Assembly (NCBI GenBank): GCA_964450835.1
Contig: CAYVEQ010000012.1
Coordinates: 1 to 45,460, forward strand
Reading direction: 5' to 3'
Origin: Caccocola sp964450835
Lineage (GTDB): Bacteria; Synergistota; Synergistia; Synergistales; Synergistaceae
Length of the DNA stretch: 45,460 bases
Below the pieces are notes generated by a model. It had not been told where the DNA came from, ran no database searches, and saw only the letters and a list, made by a program, of their open reading frames with translations. Position numbers and translations under genes: made by a program. Shown in pieces: positions 32,841 to 40,958 of the stretch; positions within the stretch are counted from its first letter, which is position 1, and the number at the start of each line of letters is the position of its first letter.

Positions 32841-34202
32841 TCATTCCCCGCTTACTTTGACGAGTTCGTCGAGGAGTTTCACAAGGCGTGCGTAGTCATG
32901 GCCGGCGATGAGTGAGGCGTAAAATGCCTGCTGTCCCGGCCTGACGAGACCTTCGGGGATTTTTAGCAGTTTGCCGAGGATCCTCGCGCTTTCTTTTACA
33001 CCTTCCTGCGCGTTTGACGGATATATTATATTGCTGTATCTGTAGTCAAAATGTTTCGCGTTGCCCGTGTGCACTACGTCGACGCCGATTTTTTGCAGCC
33101 TTGTCGAAATCTCCCCCGCTACCCCGCTTTTTCCAGTACCGTTAAGTACGGCAACCGATTCGGGCATGGCCTGAACAAGTCCCGTGAGCTTTTCGCCGGT
33201 CATTTCGTCATCCGCCGCTGTCGCGATAGAAGCCCTAGCCTTGTTTTCTTCTTTTGTTTCTTTTACTTCGTTCTCTGTTTTTTCGCCCGTCAGCTCTTCA
33301 AACGGCGCGTTCAGGAAGCGTTTGGCGCTTCTCACATCTCCCATCCAGTAGCTCAGGCCGTCTATTGTCGGGGAAGTTCCCGGAAGTGTGGTGAAGATCA
33401 TCTGTTCGCGGCCGACTTCGTTCTGTATGAATCCCGCGAGCTGCAGCGCGAAAGAGGTAGGCATATCCGTTCTGAAGATTTTCATCGCCTGCGCCGTAAG
33501 CTCAGGGAATTTGATTATGACGCGCGGGTCGTAGGCTTTTTTGAGCATAGCTTTGAGGAATTGCTGCTGACGCTGAATGCGCCCGATATCCCCAAGCGCG
33601 TCTTTTCTGAATCTGACAAATTGCAGGGCAGTTTCCCCGTCCAATGTCTGAAGTCCCGGCTGTATATCGATCTTAAGGCCTCCGGCCCGGTCCACGTACA
33701 TCATACGCTTTGGCACGTCTACTTCAACTCCGCCCAACATGTCGACAAAGGCTGGAAAGCTGTCATAGTCCACTATCACATAATAGAGTATAGGCTCGCC
33801 CAGATAGTTTGCCACTGTGGCGCGCATCAGATCCTGTCCGCCGTATGCGAAAGCGTGGTTCAGTTTCTGCGTGCCGTGCCCGGGTATCATCACGCGGGTG
33901 TCACGCGGCAGCGATAGAACGCGGATATTTTTGTCGTCAATGTCGACGGTTATGAAGAGTATCGTGTCGGAACGTCTTGACCCTTCAACGTTGTCCTCGC
34001 CCATCAGCAGTATATTGAATTTTCCCTGGCTTGTGAGTGCGTCGTACGAGGCACTGTTTTCTGCGTTTTTTTTGGCTGCGTCTATCAGCGTCTCGCCTTT
34101 TGAGTTCCACGCCGTGTAGAGGCGTGTGCCGACGCCGGCTGCCGTCGCTATAAATCCCAGCAGAAGGGCAAGTATTACTGTCTTTGCTCTGGAACGCCTC
34201 AA
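32841..34202 (-). CDS. LytR-CpsA-Psr (LCP) family protein with LytR_C domain
   Basis: LCP enzymes transfer polyprenyl-linked glycopolymers to cell-wall acceptors in Gram-positive bacteria; in diderms the acceptor is unclear. The 453-residue protein has a short cytoplasmic start, one membrane segment (about 8-28, TVILALLLGFIATAAGVGTRLY), an LCP catalytic domain (about 60-230) with MGEDNVEGSRRSDTI, RVLSLPRDTRVMIPGHG and FVRFRKDALGDIGRIQRQQ carrying the conserved Arg and Asp residues, and a C-terminal LytR_C domain (about 340-430, VAVLNGTGKSGVAGEIS). Its stop overlaps rsfS and its start lies three bases after nadD. It stands where yqeK lies in Bacillus. Confidence 0.93.
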   Translation of the reverse strand: MRRSRAKTVILALLLGFIATAAGVGTRLYTAWNSKGETLIDAAKKNAENSASYDALTSQGKFNILLMGEDNVEGSRRSDTILFITVDIDDKNIRVLSLPRDTRVMIPGHGTQKLNHAFAYGGQDLMRATVANYLGEPILYYVIVDYDSFPAFVDMLGGVEVDVPKRMMYVDRAGGLKIDIQPGLQTLDGETALQFVRFRKDALGDIGRIQRQQQFLKAMLKKAYDPRVIIKFPELTAQAMKIFRTDMPTSFALQLAGFIQNEVGREQMIFTTLPGTSPTIDGLSYWMGDVRSAKRFLNAPFEELTGEKTENEVKETKEENKARASIATAADDEMTGEKLTGLVQAMPESVAVLNGTGKSGVAGEISTRLQKIGVDVVHTGNAKHFDYRYSNIIYPSNAQEGVKESARILGKLLKIPEGLVRPGQQAFYASLIAGHDYARLVKLLDELVKVSGE

Positions 34203-34205
34203 TAT

Positions 34206-34841
34206 CTATTCCTCCGTATGATTTTTGTATAGGGATTTTTTTCTTATGAACTGTTCGACCGCCGGAGGCACCATGAAGCGTATGCTTCTTTCGCGCCGCA
34301 CGCGCTCTCGCAGCTCTGTGCTTGAAATGGCAAGCAGCGGGATTTCAAGCGGTATGATTTTCTCTCTGAGTTCCGCAGGGAGCTCCAGCATTTTTCCGCG
34401 TGTGTAGCCATAGCGGCTGACGGCGACAAATTTGCACATGTTCATAATTTCTTCAGGGTTTTTCCACGATACTATGTCAAGCACCGCGTCAAGTCCCGTT
34501 ATGAAATAGAATTCCGCTCCGGCATATTCCGGCATAGAGTGCAGCGTACGGAGGGTATCTATGGTATAGCTGCTTCCCTGCCTGTCTATTTCGACACGTG
34601 ATACGCTGAAATACGGGCAGTTAATGGTCGCAAGTTCCGTCATTAAATAGCGGTCTTCTGCCGCTGTGACCTTTTTGTTCAACTTGTGGGGGGGGCGCCC
34701 CGTCGGCACGAAGACGACTTCGGAGAGGCCGAATGCCGCGTGGGCCTCGTCGGCCGCCAGAAGGTGGCCGTAATGAATGGGGTCGAATGTTCCTCCCATG
34801 ACGCCTATTTTTCTTCCAGAAGTTTCTGCACCGTTATTCAT
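34206..34841 (-). CDS. nadD: Nicotinate-nucleotide adenylyltransferase
   Basis: Adenylylates nicotinate mononucleotide to deamido-NAD. The protein of about 211 residues has the nucleotidyltransferase motif GGTFDPIHYGHLL near residue 16 (with the GHL active-site histidines) and the C-terminal ISSTELRERVR near 175, plus the substrate segment PTGRPPHK near 47. I chose the ATG at 34841, which overlaps the obgE stop and follows GGCGGGAA. The open frame extends 23 codons upstream within obgE without a ribosome binding site. Coupling to obgE and rsfS is conserved in many bacteria. Confidence 0.94.
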   Translation of the reverse strand: MNNGAETSGRKIGVMGGTFDPIHYGHLLAADEAHAAFGLSEVVFVPTGRPPHKLNKKVTAAEDRYLMTELATINCPYFSVSRVEIDRQGSSYTIDTLRTLHSMPEYAGAEFYFITGLDAVLDIVSWKNPEEIMNMCKFVAVSRYGYTRGKMLELPAELREKIIPLEIPLLAISSTELRERVRRERSIRFMVPPAVEQFIRKKSLYKNHTEE

Positions 34842-36222
34842 CGCAGTTCCCGCCGGAGACTTTTTCAAACTCATATTCTGTTTCTTCTGGGCCTTCGTTG
34901 TCTGTTTCATCAGGATAGTAGTCGGGATAGAAATTGAAATCCTTATAGCCGATGCTTACAAGGTCGCCCGACACTGCCCCGGCGGCTTCAAGCAGCTCTT
35001 CGACTTTATAGCGGCGCAGCAGTTTGGTGAATCTCGCCACGTTTTCCTCCTGGCTGAAATCGTACCGTTCCACGGCTTTTTCCAGCTGATAGTGAAGCAC
35101 TCTGTATCCTCCGCCGTGAAGGTTTATTATCTGTATTTTCCGGCGTTTGCGGAGAGGCGTTTTTTCAGGCGGGCGATCTTCAAGCGCGTAGAGTCTTACG
35201 TTGCTTTGCGGCCTCGGGTGGGCCTCTGTGAATTTTGTTATTTTTTTTACCAGTTCCGGTATGCCTTCTTCGGTGAGCGCGCTGAGGGACATGAAATCCG
35301 CGCCCTGTCCGGCAAAATATTCGAAAAGGCGGCCGGACAGAGCAGGAACGAGTTCCTTCGGAATTACGTCGGTTTTGTTCGCGGCGACAAAATAGGGACG
35401 GTTTTTCAGCATAGGGTCGTACTTCTCCATTTCACGTCGCACAACCGCGAAATCCTCCGCTATTGTATCGAAAACGCCGCTTTCGAAGCTCAGCACATGT
35501 ATCAGAAGCCGCGTCCTGTCGATGTGGCGCAGGAAATCGAGGCCAAGTCCGCGGTTTTCATGTGCACCCTCTATCAGTCCCGGGATATCCGCTATGACAA
35601 TTCTTTCGTCGCCCGTGTTAAGAACGCCGAGGTTTGGCGACAGCGTGGTGAAGGGATAGTCCGCTATTTTCGGCTGAGCGTTTGATATGGCGGAGAGTAT
35701 GCTCGATTTGCCGACATTCGGCAGTCCTACGAGCCCGACGTCCGCAATCAGCCGCAGTTCAAGGCGGAGTTTAACTTCTTCGCCCATCTCGCCCTGTTCG
35801 CAGAAGCGCGGAGCCTTTCTGGAAGAGCTCGCGAAGTAACGGTTGCCGCGCCCTCCCCTGCCGCCTCTTGCCGCCACGAAGCGGTCGCGCGGCTCGACAA
35901 GGTCGGCGCAGCCTTCGCCCGTTTCGGCGTCATAGATAAGCGTCCCGCAGGGAACAAATATGATTTTATCTTCCCCCGCGCGTCCGTTTCTTGCCGCCCC
36001 TTTCCCGTGGCCGCCGTTTTCGCCTTTGATATGGCGCATGTATTCAAGATCCCCGAGCGTTTGAAGGTTTGACGTCGCTTCGAATATAACGCTGCCCCCG
36101 CGTCCCCCGTTGCCGCCGTCTGGCCCTCCGTTCGGTTTGAAGCGCTCGCGCAGGAAACTCATGCAGCCGTTTCCGCCGCGGCCGGCTTTGACGGATATGC
36201 TCAGAGAGTCAACGAATTTCAT
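34834..36222 (-). CDS. obgE: GTPase ObgE/CgtA
   Basis: A ribosome-associated GTPase involved in 50S maturation and stress control. The 462-residue protein has the glycine-rich Obg fold (about 1-158, GRGGNGCMSFLRERF, GPDGGNGGRGG), the G domain with GLPNVGKSS near residue 166, DIPGLIEGAHE near 212 and ANKTDV near 285, and a C-terminal OCT domain (about 350-430) followed by an acidic tail. The ATG at 36222 follows AGAGGTG seven bases away; the frame runs further upstream, but that part crosses a hairpin. It is downstream of rpmA, with a terminator-like hairpin between. Confidence 0.96.
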   Translation of the reverse strand: MKFVDSLSISVKAGRGGNGCMSFLRERFKPNGGPDGGNGGRGGSVIFEATSNLQTLGDLEYMRHIKGENGGHGKGAARNGRAGEDKIIFVPCGTLIYDAETGEGCADLVEPRDRFVAARGGRGGRGNRYFASSSRKAPRFCEQGEMGEEVKLRLELRLIADVGLVGLPNVGKSSILSAISNAQPKIADYPFTTLSPNLGVLNTGDERIVIADIPGLIEGAHENRGLGLDFLRHIDRTRLLIHVLSFESGVFDTIAEDFAVVRREMEKYDPMLKNRPYFVAANKTDVIPKELVPALSGRLFEYFAGQGADFMSLSALTEEGIPELVKKITKFTEAHPRPQSNVRLYALEDRPPEKTPLRKRRKIQIINLHGGGYRVLHYQLEKAVERYDFSQEENVARFTKLLRRYKVEELLEAAGAVSGDLVSIGYKDFNFYPDYYPDETDNEGPEETEYEFEKVSGGNCDE

Positions 36223-36245
36223 CTGTTCACCTCTAAAAATACCAG

Positions 36246-36275
36246 AAAAGGGGGCCTGCTCCAGCAACGGCCCCC
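36246..36275 (-). terminator. Terminator-like hairpin between rpmA and obgE
   Basis: On the minus strand GGGGGCC pairs with GGCCCCC and an inner TGCT pairs with AGCA, followed by TTTTC. The T tract is short, so partial read-through into obgE is likely. It would lower obgE, nadD and downstream expression relative to the two ribosomal protein genes. Confidence 0.7.
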
Positions 36276-36300
36276 GTGACAGAATAATCGGTTGTTGATA

Positions 36301-36561
36301 TTAGAGCGTTTCCTGCCGCTCTATTGTAACGTACTTGCGGTCGGCCTTGGTCTGAAAACGAACCCTGCCAGGCACGAGCGCGAATATCGTAAAGTCGCGG
36401 CCAAGCCCGGCGTTCTTGCCGGGGTGAAACTTGGTGCCCCTCTGACGCAGAATTATCGTGCCGGCGTTTACGAACGAACCGTCGCCGCGCTTGATGCCGA
36501 GGTATTTAGGCTGGCTGTCGCGGCCGTTGGTTGAGCTTCCCTGTCCTTTTTTATGCGCCAT
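36301..36561 (-). CDS. rpmA: 50S ribosomal protein L27
   Basis: A large-subunit protein whose N-terminus reaches the peptidyl transferase centre. The 86-residue protein begins MAHKKGQGSSTNGRDS with the mature N-terminus. It lacks the cleavable extension found in Firmicutes, which fits the absence of a prp protease gene between rplU and rpmA. The segments SKYLGIKRGDG-like (QPKYLGIKRGDG) and ILRQRGTKFHPG are typical. It lies 26 bases downstream of rplU. Confidence 0.97.
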   Translation of the reverse strand: MAHKKGQGSSTNGRDSQPKYLGIKRGDGSFVNAGTIILRQRGTKFHPGKNAGLGRDFTIFALVPGRVRFQTKADRKYVTIERQETL

Positions 36562-36587
36562 AATTAAATTTCTCCTTTACGTAGAAA

Positions 36588-36899
36588 CTATCCGTTGATG
36601 GATTCAATCTGAACAAGCGTGTACTGTTGGCGGTGTCCGCGGAATTTGCGGTAGTTTTTCTTTCTGCGGTATTTGAAGACGATGACCTTATCATTCTTGC
36701 CGCTCCCGATTATCTTGGCGCTTACGGAAGCGCCCTCAACGTAGGGTGTTCCGATTACCGCTCCTTCGTCCTTGCCGAGAAGGATAACTTTGTCGAAAGT
36801 CACGGCCGCGCCGTCTTCCGCATGAATCTTTTCGGTTTTGAACTTGTCGCCCACGGAAACTCTGTACTGTTTCCCGCCCTGCTCAATAACTGCGTACAT
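36588..36899 (-). CDS. rplU: 50S ribosomal protein L21
   Basis: A structural protein of the large ribosomal subunit that binds 23S rRNA. The 103-residue protein begins MYAVIEQGGKQYRVSVGDKF and ends with KYRRKKNYRKFRGHRQQYT, both family signatures. The ATG follows AGGAGG. It leads the rplU-rpmA pair under a perfect consensus promoter at 36983-37011 and a leader of about 75 bases. No gene for the Prp protease follows it. Confidence 0.97.
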   Translation of the reverse strand: MYAVIEQGGKQYRVSVGDKFKTEKIHAEDGAAVTFDKVILLGKDEGAVIGTPYVEGASVSAKIIGSGKNDKVIVFKYRRKKNYRKFRGHRQQYTLVQIESING

Positions 36900-36932
36900 T
36901 TCCCTGTTTACCTCCTCCGCTGTGTGTCAGGC

Positions 36933-36945
36933 AGCCGACCCGGCT
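36933..36945 (-). promoter_or_regulatory. Hairpin in the rplU leader, possible L21 autoregulatory element
   Basis: AGCCG pairs with CGGCT around a three-base loop in the RNA between the promoter and the rplU ribosome binding site. An overlapping alternative pairs GCTG with CAGC just downstream. Ribosomal protein L21 leaders are known in several phyla; I cannot match this one to the known model by eye. Confidence 0.3.
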
Positions 36946-36982
36946 TTTACGGCCCGCACCATGCGTATTCTAAAGCTATAAA

Positions 36983-37011
36983 ATTATAGGCGTAATGCCT
37001 CTGTATGTCAA
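36983..37011 (-). promoter_or_regulatory. Perfect consensus sigma-70 promoter for rplU-rpmA
   Basis: On the minus strand TTGACA (37006-37011) and TATAAT (36983-36988) are separated by exactly 17 bases. The -35 element lies one base past the aroQ stop. No terminator separates aroQ from rplU, so aro transcripts may also read into this unit. Confidence 0.88.
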
Positions 37012-37012
37012 A

Positions 37013-37456
37013 TTATGAGTTCTTCGCGCCGTATTTTTCGGCGAGGTAGCCTATCGCCGCGCTGTATCCCTCAAAGCCCATGCCGGTGAATTTTTTTTCG
37101 CATGCCATGCCCGCGTAGGAAATCCGGCGGAAATGCTCTCTTTCGTCGACGTCTGAGATGTGGACTTCAACGGCGGGCAGCGCCACGGCTTTCAGCGCGT
37201 CGAGTATCGCTACGCTCGTATGGGTATAAGCGGCGGGATTTATGACAATCCCGTTCTCGCTGCCATAGGCCCGCTGTATCCTCTCTACTATTGCGCCTTC
37301 GTAATTTGACTGAAAAAGCTCGACGTCCACCCCGTATCGCGCGGCGGCCGCCCGTATGAATTCTTCAAGGTCGGCGAAAGTGGAGCGTCCGTATATGTCG
37401 GGCTCGCGTATTCCCAGCATGTTGATGTTCGGGCCGTTAATCACAAGTATCTTCAA
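37013..37456 (-). CDS. aroQ: 3-dehydroquinate dehydratase, type II
   Basis: Dehydrates 3-dehydroquinate to 3-dehydroshikimate, third step of the shikimate pathway. The 147-residue protein has the type II signatures: KILVINGPNINMLGIREPDIYG at the start (catalytic Tyr near residue 22 and Arg near 17), FQSNYEGAIVERI near 48, INPAAYTHTSVAI near 72, and EVHISDVDEREHFRRISY near 98 with the catalytic His. I chose the TTG at 37456 because AAGGAGG lies seven bases before it; the TTG at 37462 would be too close. It overlaps the end of aroE-aroK by 20 bases and is the last gene of the aro operon. Confidence 0.94.
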   Translation of the reverse strand: MKILVINGPNINMLGIREPDIYGRSTFADLEEFIRAAAARYGVDVELFQSNYEGAIVERIQRAYGSENGIVINPAAYTHTSVAILDALKAVALPAVEVHISDVDEREHFRRISYAGMACEKKFTGMGFEGYSAAIGYLAEKYGAKNS

Positions 37457-38681
37457 AGCCAAGCCTCCTTATTATTTCCCGCGCCGTCGCCGCCGCTTCC
37501 CCGCCGTTGTCCGCCGTTATATCCGCCAGGCTTTCGTATATCGGGGATCTGCGGCGGTAAAGCTCCTCAAGCGGCGTCGATTGTGACACGGGGCGCCCCG
37601 CGGACGGCAGTTCGCGAAGCGCGCGGCGAATGTAAACTATTGCGGAGTTCATGCGCATCGCGTCGCGGTTGTCGGCGCGCAGCACAGAGCCCCCGCCTGT
37701 CGCGATTACAAGCGCGGATTTTTTTGCCTCTCCGGCTATGAAAGAATGTTCGATTTCGCGGAATTTATCTTCTCCGTCCGAAGCGAATATTTCGGGTATC
37801 GGCCTGCCGGTCTCTTTGACTATCAATTCGTCTGTGTCCGAGAATTCTCTGCCAAGGGCCCGGGCTATAATTCTGCCGACCGTTGTTTTGCCGCAGCCAG
37901 GCATTCCTATCAGAATAATATTTTTGGTGCGTTTTTCTATAACGGAAATGATTTTATCTATTTCGCCGTCTGGGATTTTCCTGCCCAGAAAGAGTTCGGC
38001 CGCGGTTTTCGCCTGAGCCACAAGCATGGGAAGGCCGTTCGCGCATTGTATGCCGCGTCTTTCGGCGTCAAGCAAAAGCTTTGTTTTCGACGGGTTGTAT
38101 ATAATATCAGCGACAGCCTCGCACAGCGGAAAATTTTCCAACGAGAGCGGCGCCGCTTCGACATTCGGGTACATTCCGACGGGAGTCGTATTGACTATGA
38201 CGCGCGCGTCCGCGTGACGGTCAAGGTTGCCGTAGTTGTCTTCGCCGGTTCTTGAGATTACAGTCACCTGTCCCGCGCCCAAGTCGCGCATCGCTGCGCG
38301 TACCGTAAGCGAGGCTCCCCCGCTGCCTAAGACCAGACATTTTTTATTTTTTACGTCAATGCCGGCTTTTCCGAGCATATAAACGAAGCCAAAGTAGTCT
38401 GTATTGTAGCCGAGCAGACGTTCGCCGTCGCGGACGAGGGTGTTTACGCTTCCTATGCGATCCGCCTCCGGCGAAAGCCACGCGCAGTACGGAATGACAT
38501 CTTTTTTGTATGGAACCGTGACGTTCAGCCCGCGAAAAGTTCCGCTTTCGAGAAATCGTCCGAGGCCGTTTCTGGCGAGCTCTATCAGTTTGTACGGGGA
38601 GCTCCCAAGTTCCCCGTGAATGTAAGGAGAAAAGCTGTGTCCCAGCTTTTCTCCTATGAGGCCGTATCCGGCTTCTTCCAT
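37437..38681 (-). CDS. aroE-aroK: Fused shikimate dehydrogenase - shikimate kinase (AroE-AroK)
   Basis: One 414-residue polypeptide that carries two consecutive shikimate-pathway activities. The N-terminal half (about 1-255) is shikimate dehydrogenase: GEKLGHSFSPYIHGEL near residue 10, NVTVPYKKDV near 53 with the catalytic Lys, GYNTDYFGF near 91, the NADP-binding GSGGASLTVR near 117 and the NTTPVGMYP segment near 160. The C-terminal half (about 250-414) is shikimate kinase: Walker A GMPGCGKTTVG near 259, the shikimate-binding Asp in FSDTDELI near 280, and ATGGGSVL near 325. It reduces 3-dehydroshikimate and phosphorylates shikimate. It overlaps pheA by one base (TGATG). No frameshift is seen at the junction, and the linker region is intact. 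Confidence 0.93.
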   Translation of the reverse strand: MEEAGYGLIGEKLGHSFSPYIHGELGSSPYKLIELARNGLGRFLESGTFRGLNVTVPYKKDVIPYCAWLSPEADRIGSVNTLVRDGERLLGYNTDYFGFVYMLGKAGIDVKNKKCLVLGSGGASLTVRAAMRDLGAGQVTVISRTGEDNYGNLDRHADARVIVNTTPVGMYPNVEAAPLSLENFPLCEAVADIIYNPSKTKLLLDAERRGIQCANGLPMLVAQAKTAAELFLGRKIPDGEIDKIISVIEKRTKNIILIGMPGCGKTTVGRIIARALGREFSDTDELIVKETGRPIPEIFASDGEDKFREIEHSFIAGEAKKSALVIATGGGSVLRADNRDAMRMNSAIVYIRRALRELPSAGRPVSQSTPLEELYRRRSPIYESLADITADNGGEAAATAREIIRRLGFEDTCD

Positions 38682-39832
38682 CAGCTGATGACCTCGCTGT
38701 AAGTTCCGAGGTAACGGAGGTGCTCGCTTTCGCTCTCAAGGTCGCGGAAGAGTTTTTCCATTTCGGGCGCGTAGACGGAACACTCAAGGTCGAAGTAGAA
38801 CATGAACTCAAATTCGCGATCCGGCAACGGGCGGCTTTCGAGCTTGCGGAGGTTTATATTGAGCGCGTAGAATTTTGAAAGAACGTTGTAAAGAGAGCCG
38901 GGCTTATGAGGCAGTGTCATCATCAGGGACGTGCGGTCGGCGCCGGGGTATACTTCCATGTTTTTGGATATGCAGATGAAGCGTGTGTAGTTGTTGTCCT
39001 GATCCTGCACGTTGGCTTTGAGTATGTTCAGACCGTATTCCTCGGCGCAGAAGCGCGACGAAAGCGCGGCCAGGTCCGTGCGCTCCGACTCCGCTACCGT
39101 GCGTGCGGCAACGGCTGTGTTCTCAACGACTGTCGATTTGACGTTTTTGAGGCCTGCGAGGAATTCGGCGCACTGGCTGAGAGCCTGCCCGTGGGAAATC
39201 ACCTCGCGGATGTCTTCCAGCTTCACGCCGTGCTTGGCAAGCAGGTTGTGGCTGACTTTTAGTCTGACGGAACGGACGATGTAGAAGTTATGACGCGTCA
39301 TCAGGTCGTATATCACGTTGACGGAGCCTGCCGTGCTGTTTTCTATGGGCAGTATTCCATATTGGCACATTCCGCTTTCCACGGCTTTAAATACATGGTC
39401 GAATGTGCTGAAATAAAGAATTGCCGGCGCTTTGAAGAGGCTGTCGCAGGCTATCTGCGAGTTTGCGCCCTCTATGCCCTGACAGGCAACCGTCGGTCTC
39501 TGCGGAAAGAGTTTAGGCGTGGAATCAAGCGTATTGCGTATCGCGTCATATACGTTGGAAGTGACTCCGTTGCAGAGATTCTGATAAGAGCGTGTCGTGG
39601 CCATAATGGCGCGGTACACCGACTGTGTGTAGTCCGCAAAGTCGTCTCCCGTCTGGCGCCCGACTTTGGCAAGCACGGCGCGTTCGCGTCCCGCGTCGAG
39701 AATCGGAAGTCCCGTTTCCTTTTTATAAGATGCTATGTCTTTCGTGACGTCCATACGATCAAGATAGAGATTTACAATTTTTTCGTCTATCTCGTCGATT
39801 TTAGCGCGCAGATCATCAAGTCTGTTTGACAT
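38681..39832 (-). CDS. pheA: Chorismate mutase / prephenate dehydratase (PheA)
   Basis: Bifunctional enzyme converting chorismate to prephenate and then to phenylpyruvate for phenylalanine. The 383-residue protein has an AroQ-type chorismate mutase domain (about 1-90, LDDLRAKIDEIDEKIVNLY), a prephenate dehydratase domain (about 105-280, with GIEGANSQIA near 120, YGILPIENSTAGSVN near 158 and the TRFICIS segment near 275), and a C-terminal ACT domain (about 290-370, MTLPHKPGSLYNVLSKF and LRKLESRPLPDREFEFMFYFD) that would bind phenylalanine for feedback inhibition. It starts 31 bases after aroC with GGGAGGGG upstream. The ESRP motif is intact, so allosteric control is expected. Confidence 0.95.
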   Translation of the reverse strand: MSNRLDDLRAKIDEIDEKIVNLYLDRMDVTKDIASYKKETGLPILDAGRERAVLAKVGRQTGDDFADYTQSVYRAIMATTRSYQNLCNGVTSNVYDAIRNTLDSTPKLFPQRPTVACQGIEGANSQIACDSLFKAPAILYFSTFDHVFKAVESGMCQYGILPIENSTAGSVNVIYDLMTRHNFYIVRSVRLKVSHNLLAKHGVKLEDIREVISHGQALSQCAEFLAGLKNVKSTVVENTAVAARTVAESERTDLAALSSRFCAEEYGLNILKANVQDQDNNYTRFICISKNMEVYPGADRTSLMMTLPHKPGSLYNVLSKFYALNINLRKLESRPLPDREFEFMFYFDLECSVYAPEMEKLFRDLESESEHLRYLGTYSEVIS

Positions 39833-39863
39833 TTTTTCCCCTCCCTGGAAAATTTATCTTCGC

Positions 39864-40958
39864 TTAAATTTTATCCGTACCGCGTTCAAGCAGCGCGTCA
39901 AGCACCACAACGGCGGCTGCGGCTTCAACGACAGGAACTGCCCGTGTGACAACACAGGGGTCGTGTCGCCCAGTTATTTGAAGCGTTTCTTCTTTCATCG
40001 CAGAAAGCGATACCGTGCGCTGCTGTTTTAATATAGAGGGTGTCGGTTTGAAAGCAGCGCGAAAGATGACAGGCATGCCGTTGCTTATGCCGCCGAGTAT
40101 TCCCCCCGCATTGTTCGTGCGCGTCACAATCTTCCCTCCGTCGAGCGCTATTTCGTCGTTGTGGCGCGAACCGCGCATAAGCGCGGCGCTGAAGCCGGAG
40201 CCGAACTCCACTCCCTTTACCGCCGGAATCGCAAATACCGCTGCCGCTATTCTGCTTTCAAGACCTCCGAAGATAGGAGAGCCAACTCCCGCCGGCATTC
40301 CCGTGACAATACATTCTACAACGCCGCCGACTGAGTCGCCGCTCTTTTTCGCGTCAAGTATCGCTTCGCGCATTTTATTCCCGGCTTCACAGTCAAGAAC
40401 GGGAAAGACGGCGGCCTTGAGCGCGGTGAGGTTTTCAATGCTCTCGCCCATCGCGTCAAAAGAAGTGTCTTTTATCCCGGCGATGGAAAGAATGTGCGCG
40501 CCTATCTCTATTCCGCGCCGCGCGAGTATCTGGGTGCATATCCCGCCCGCTATACAGAGCGGCGCCGTTAGCCGTCCCGAAAAATGGCCTCCGCCCCTAA
40601 CGTCCTGAAAGCCGCCGTATTTCAGTTCTGCGGTCAGGTCGGCGTGGCCGGGGCGCGGAAGGTCGCTCAGTCTGTCGTAATCCTTGGAGCGCGCGTCGTT
40701 GTTTTTTATGACGGCGGTAAGCGGCGCGCCGCATGTCAGCGAGTTGTTAAGGCCGCAGATTATGCGTGCCTCGTCCGCCTCTTGGCGCGCTGTTGCCTCC
40801 TCGCCGCGTCCGGGCGCGCGGCGCCGCAGAAAGACGCGCAGCTCTTCTTCGTCAACGCGTTCCCCGGCGGGAAGGCCGTCTATCGTCACTCCGATGTATT
40901 CCGCGTGCGACTGGCCGAATACAGAGATATGTATTTCCTTGCCGAAATATGAGCTCAT
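39864..40958 (-). CDS. aroC: Chorismate synthase
   Basis: Converts 5-enolpyruvylshikimate 3-phosphate to chorismate using reduced FMN. The 364-residue protein has the family signatures: GQSHAEYIGVTIDGLPAG near residue 15 (catalytic His), RRRAPGRGEEATAR near 45, RPGHADLTAELKYG near 101, DVRGGGHFSGRLTAP near 118 with the second His, and GGILGGISNGMPV near 287. Its start immediately abuts the aroA stop with no spacer. The sequence is complete. Confidence 0.96.
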   Translation of the reverse strand: MSSYFGKEIHISVFGQSHAEYIGVTIDGLPAGERVDEEELRVFLRRRAPGRGEEATARQEADEARIICGLNNSLTCGAPLTAVIKNNDARSKDYDRLSDLPRPGHADLTAELKYGGFQDVRGGGHFSGRLTAPLCIAGGICTQILARRGIEIGAHILSIAGIKDTSFDAMGESIENLTALKAAVFPVLDCEAGNKMREAILDAKKSGDSVGGVVECIVTGMPAGVGSPIFGGLESRIAAAVFAIPAVKGVEFGSGFSAALMRGSRHNDEIALDGGKIVTRTNNAGGILGGISNGMPVIFRAAFKPTPSILKQQRTVSLSAMKEETLQITGRHDPCVVTRAVPVVEAAAAVVVLDALLERGTDKI

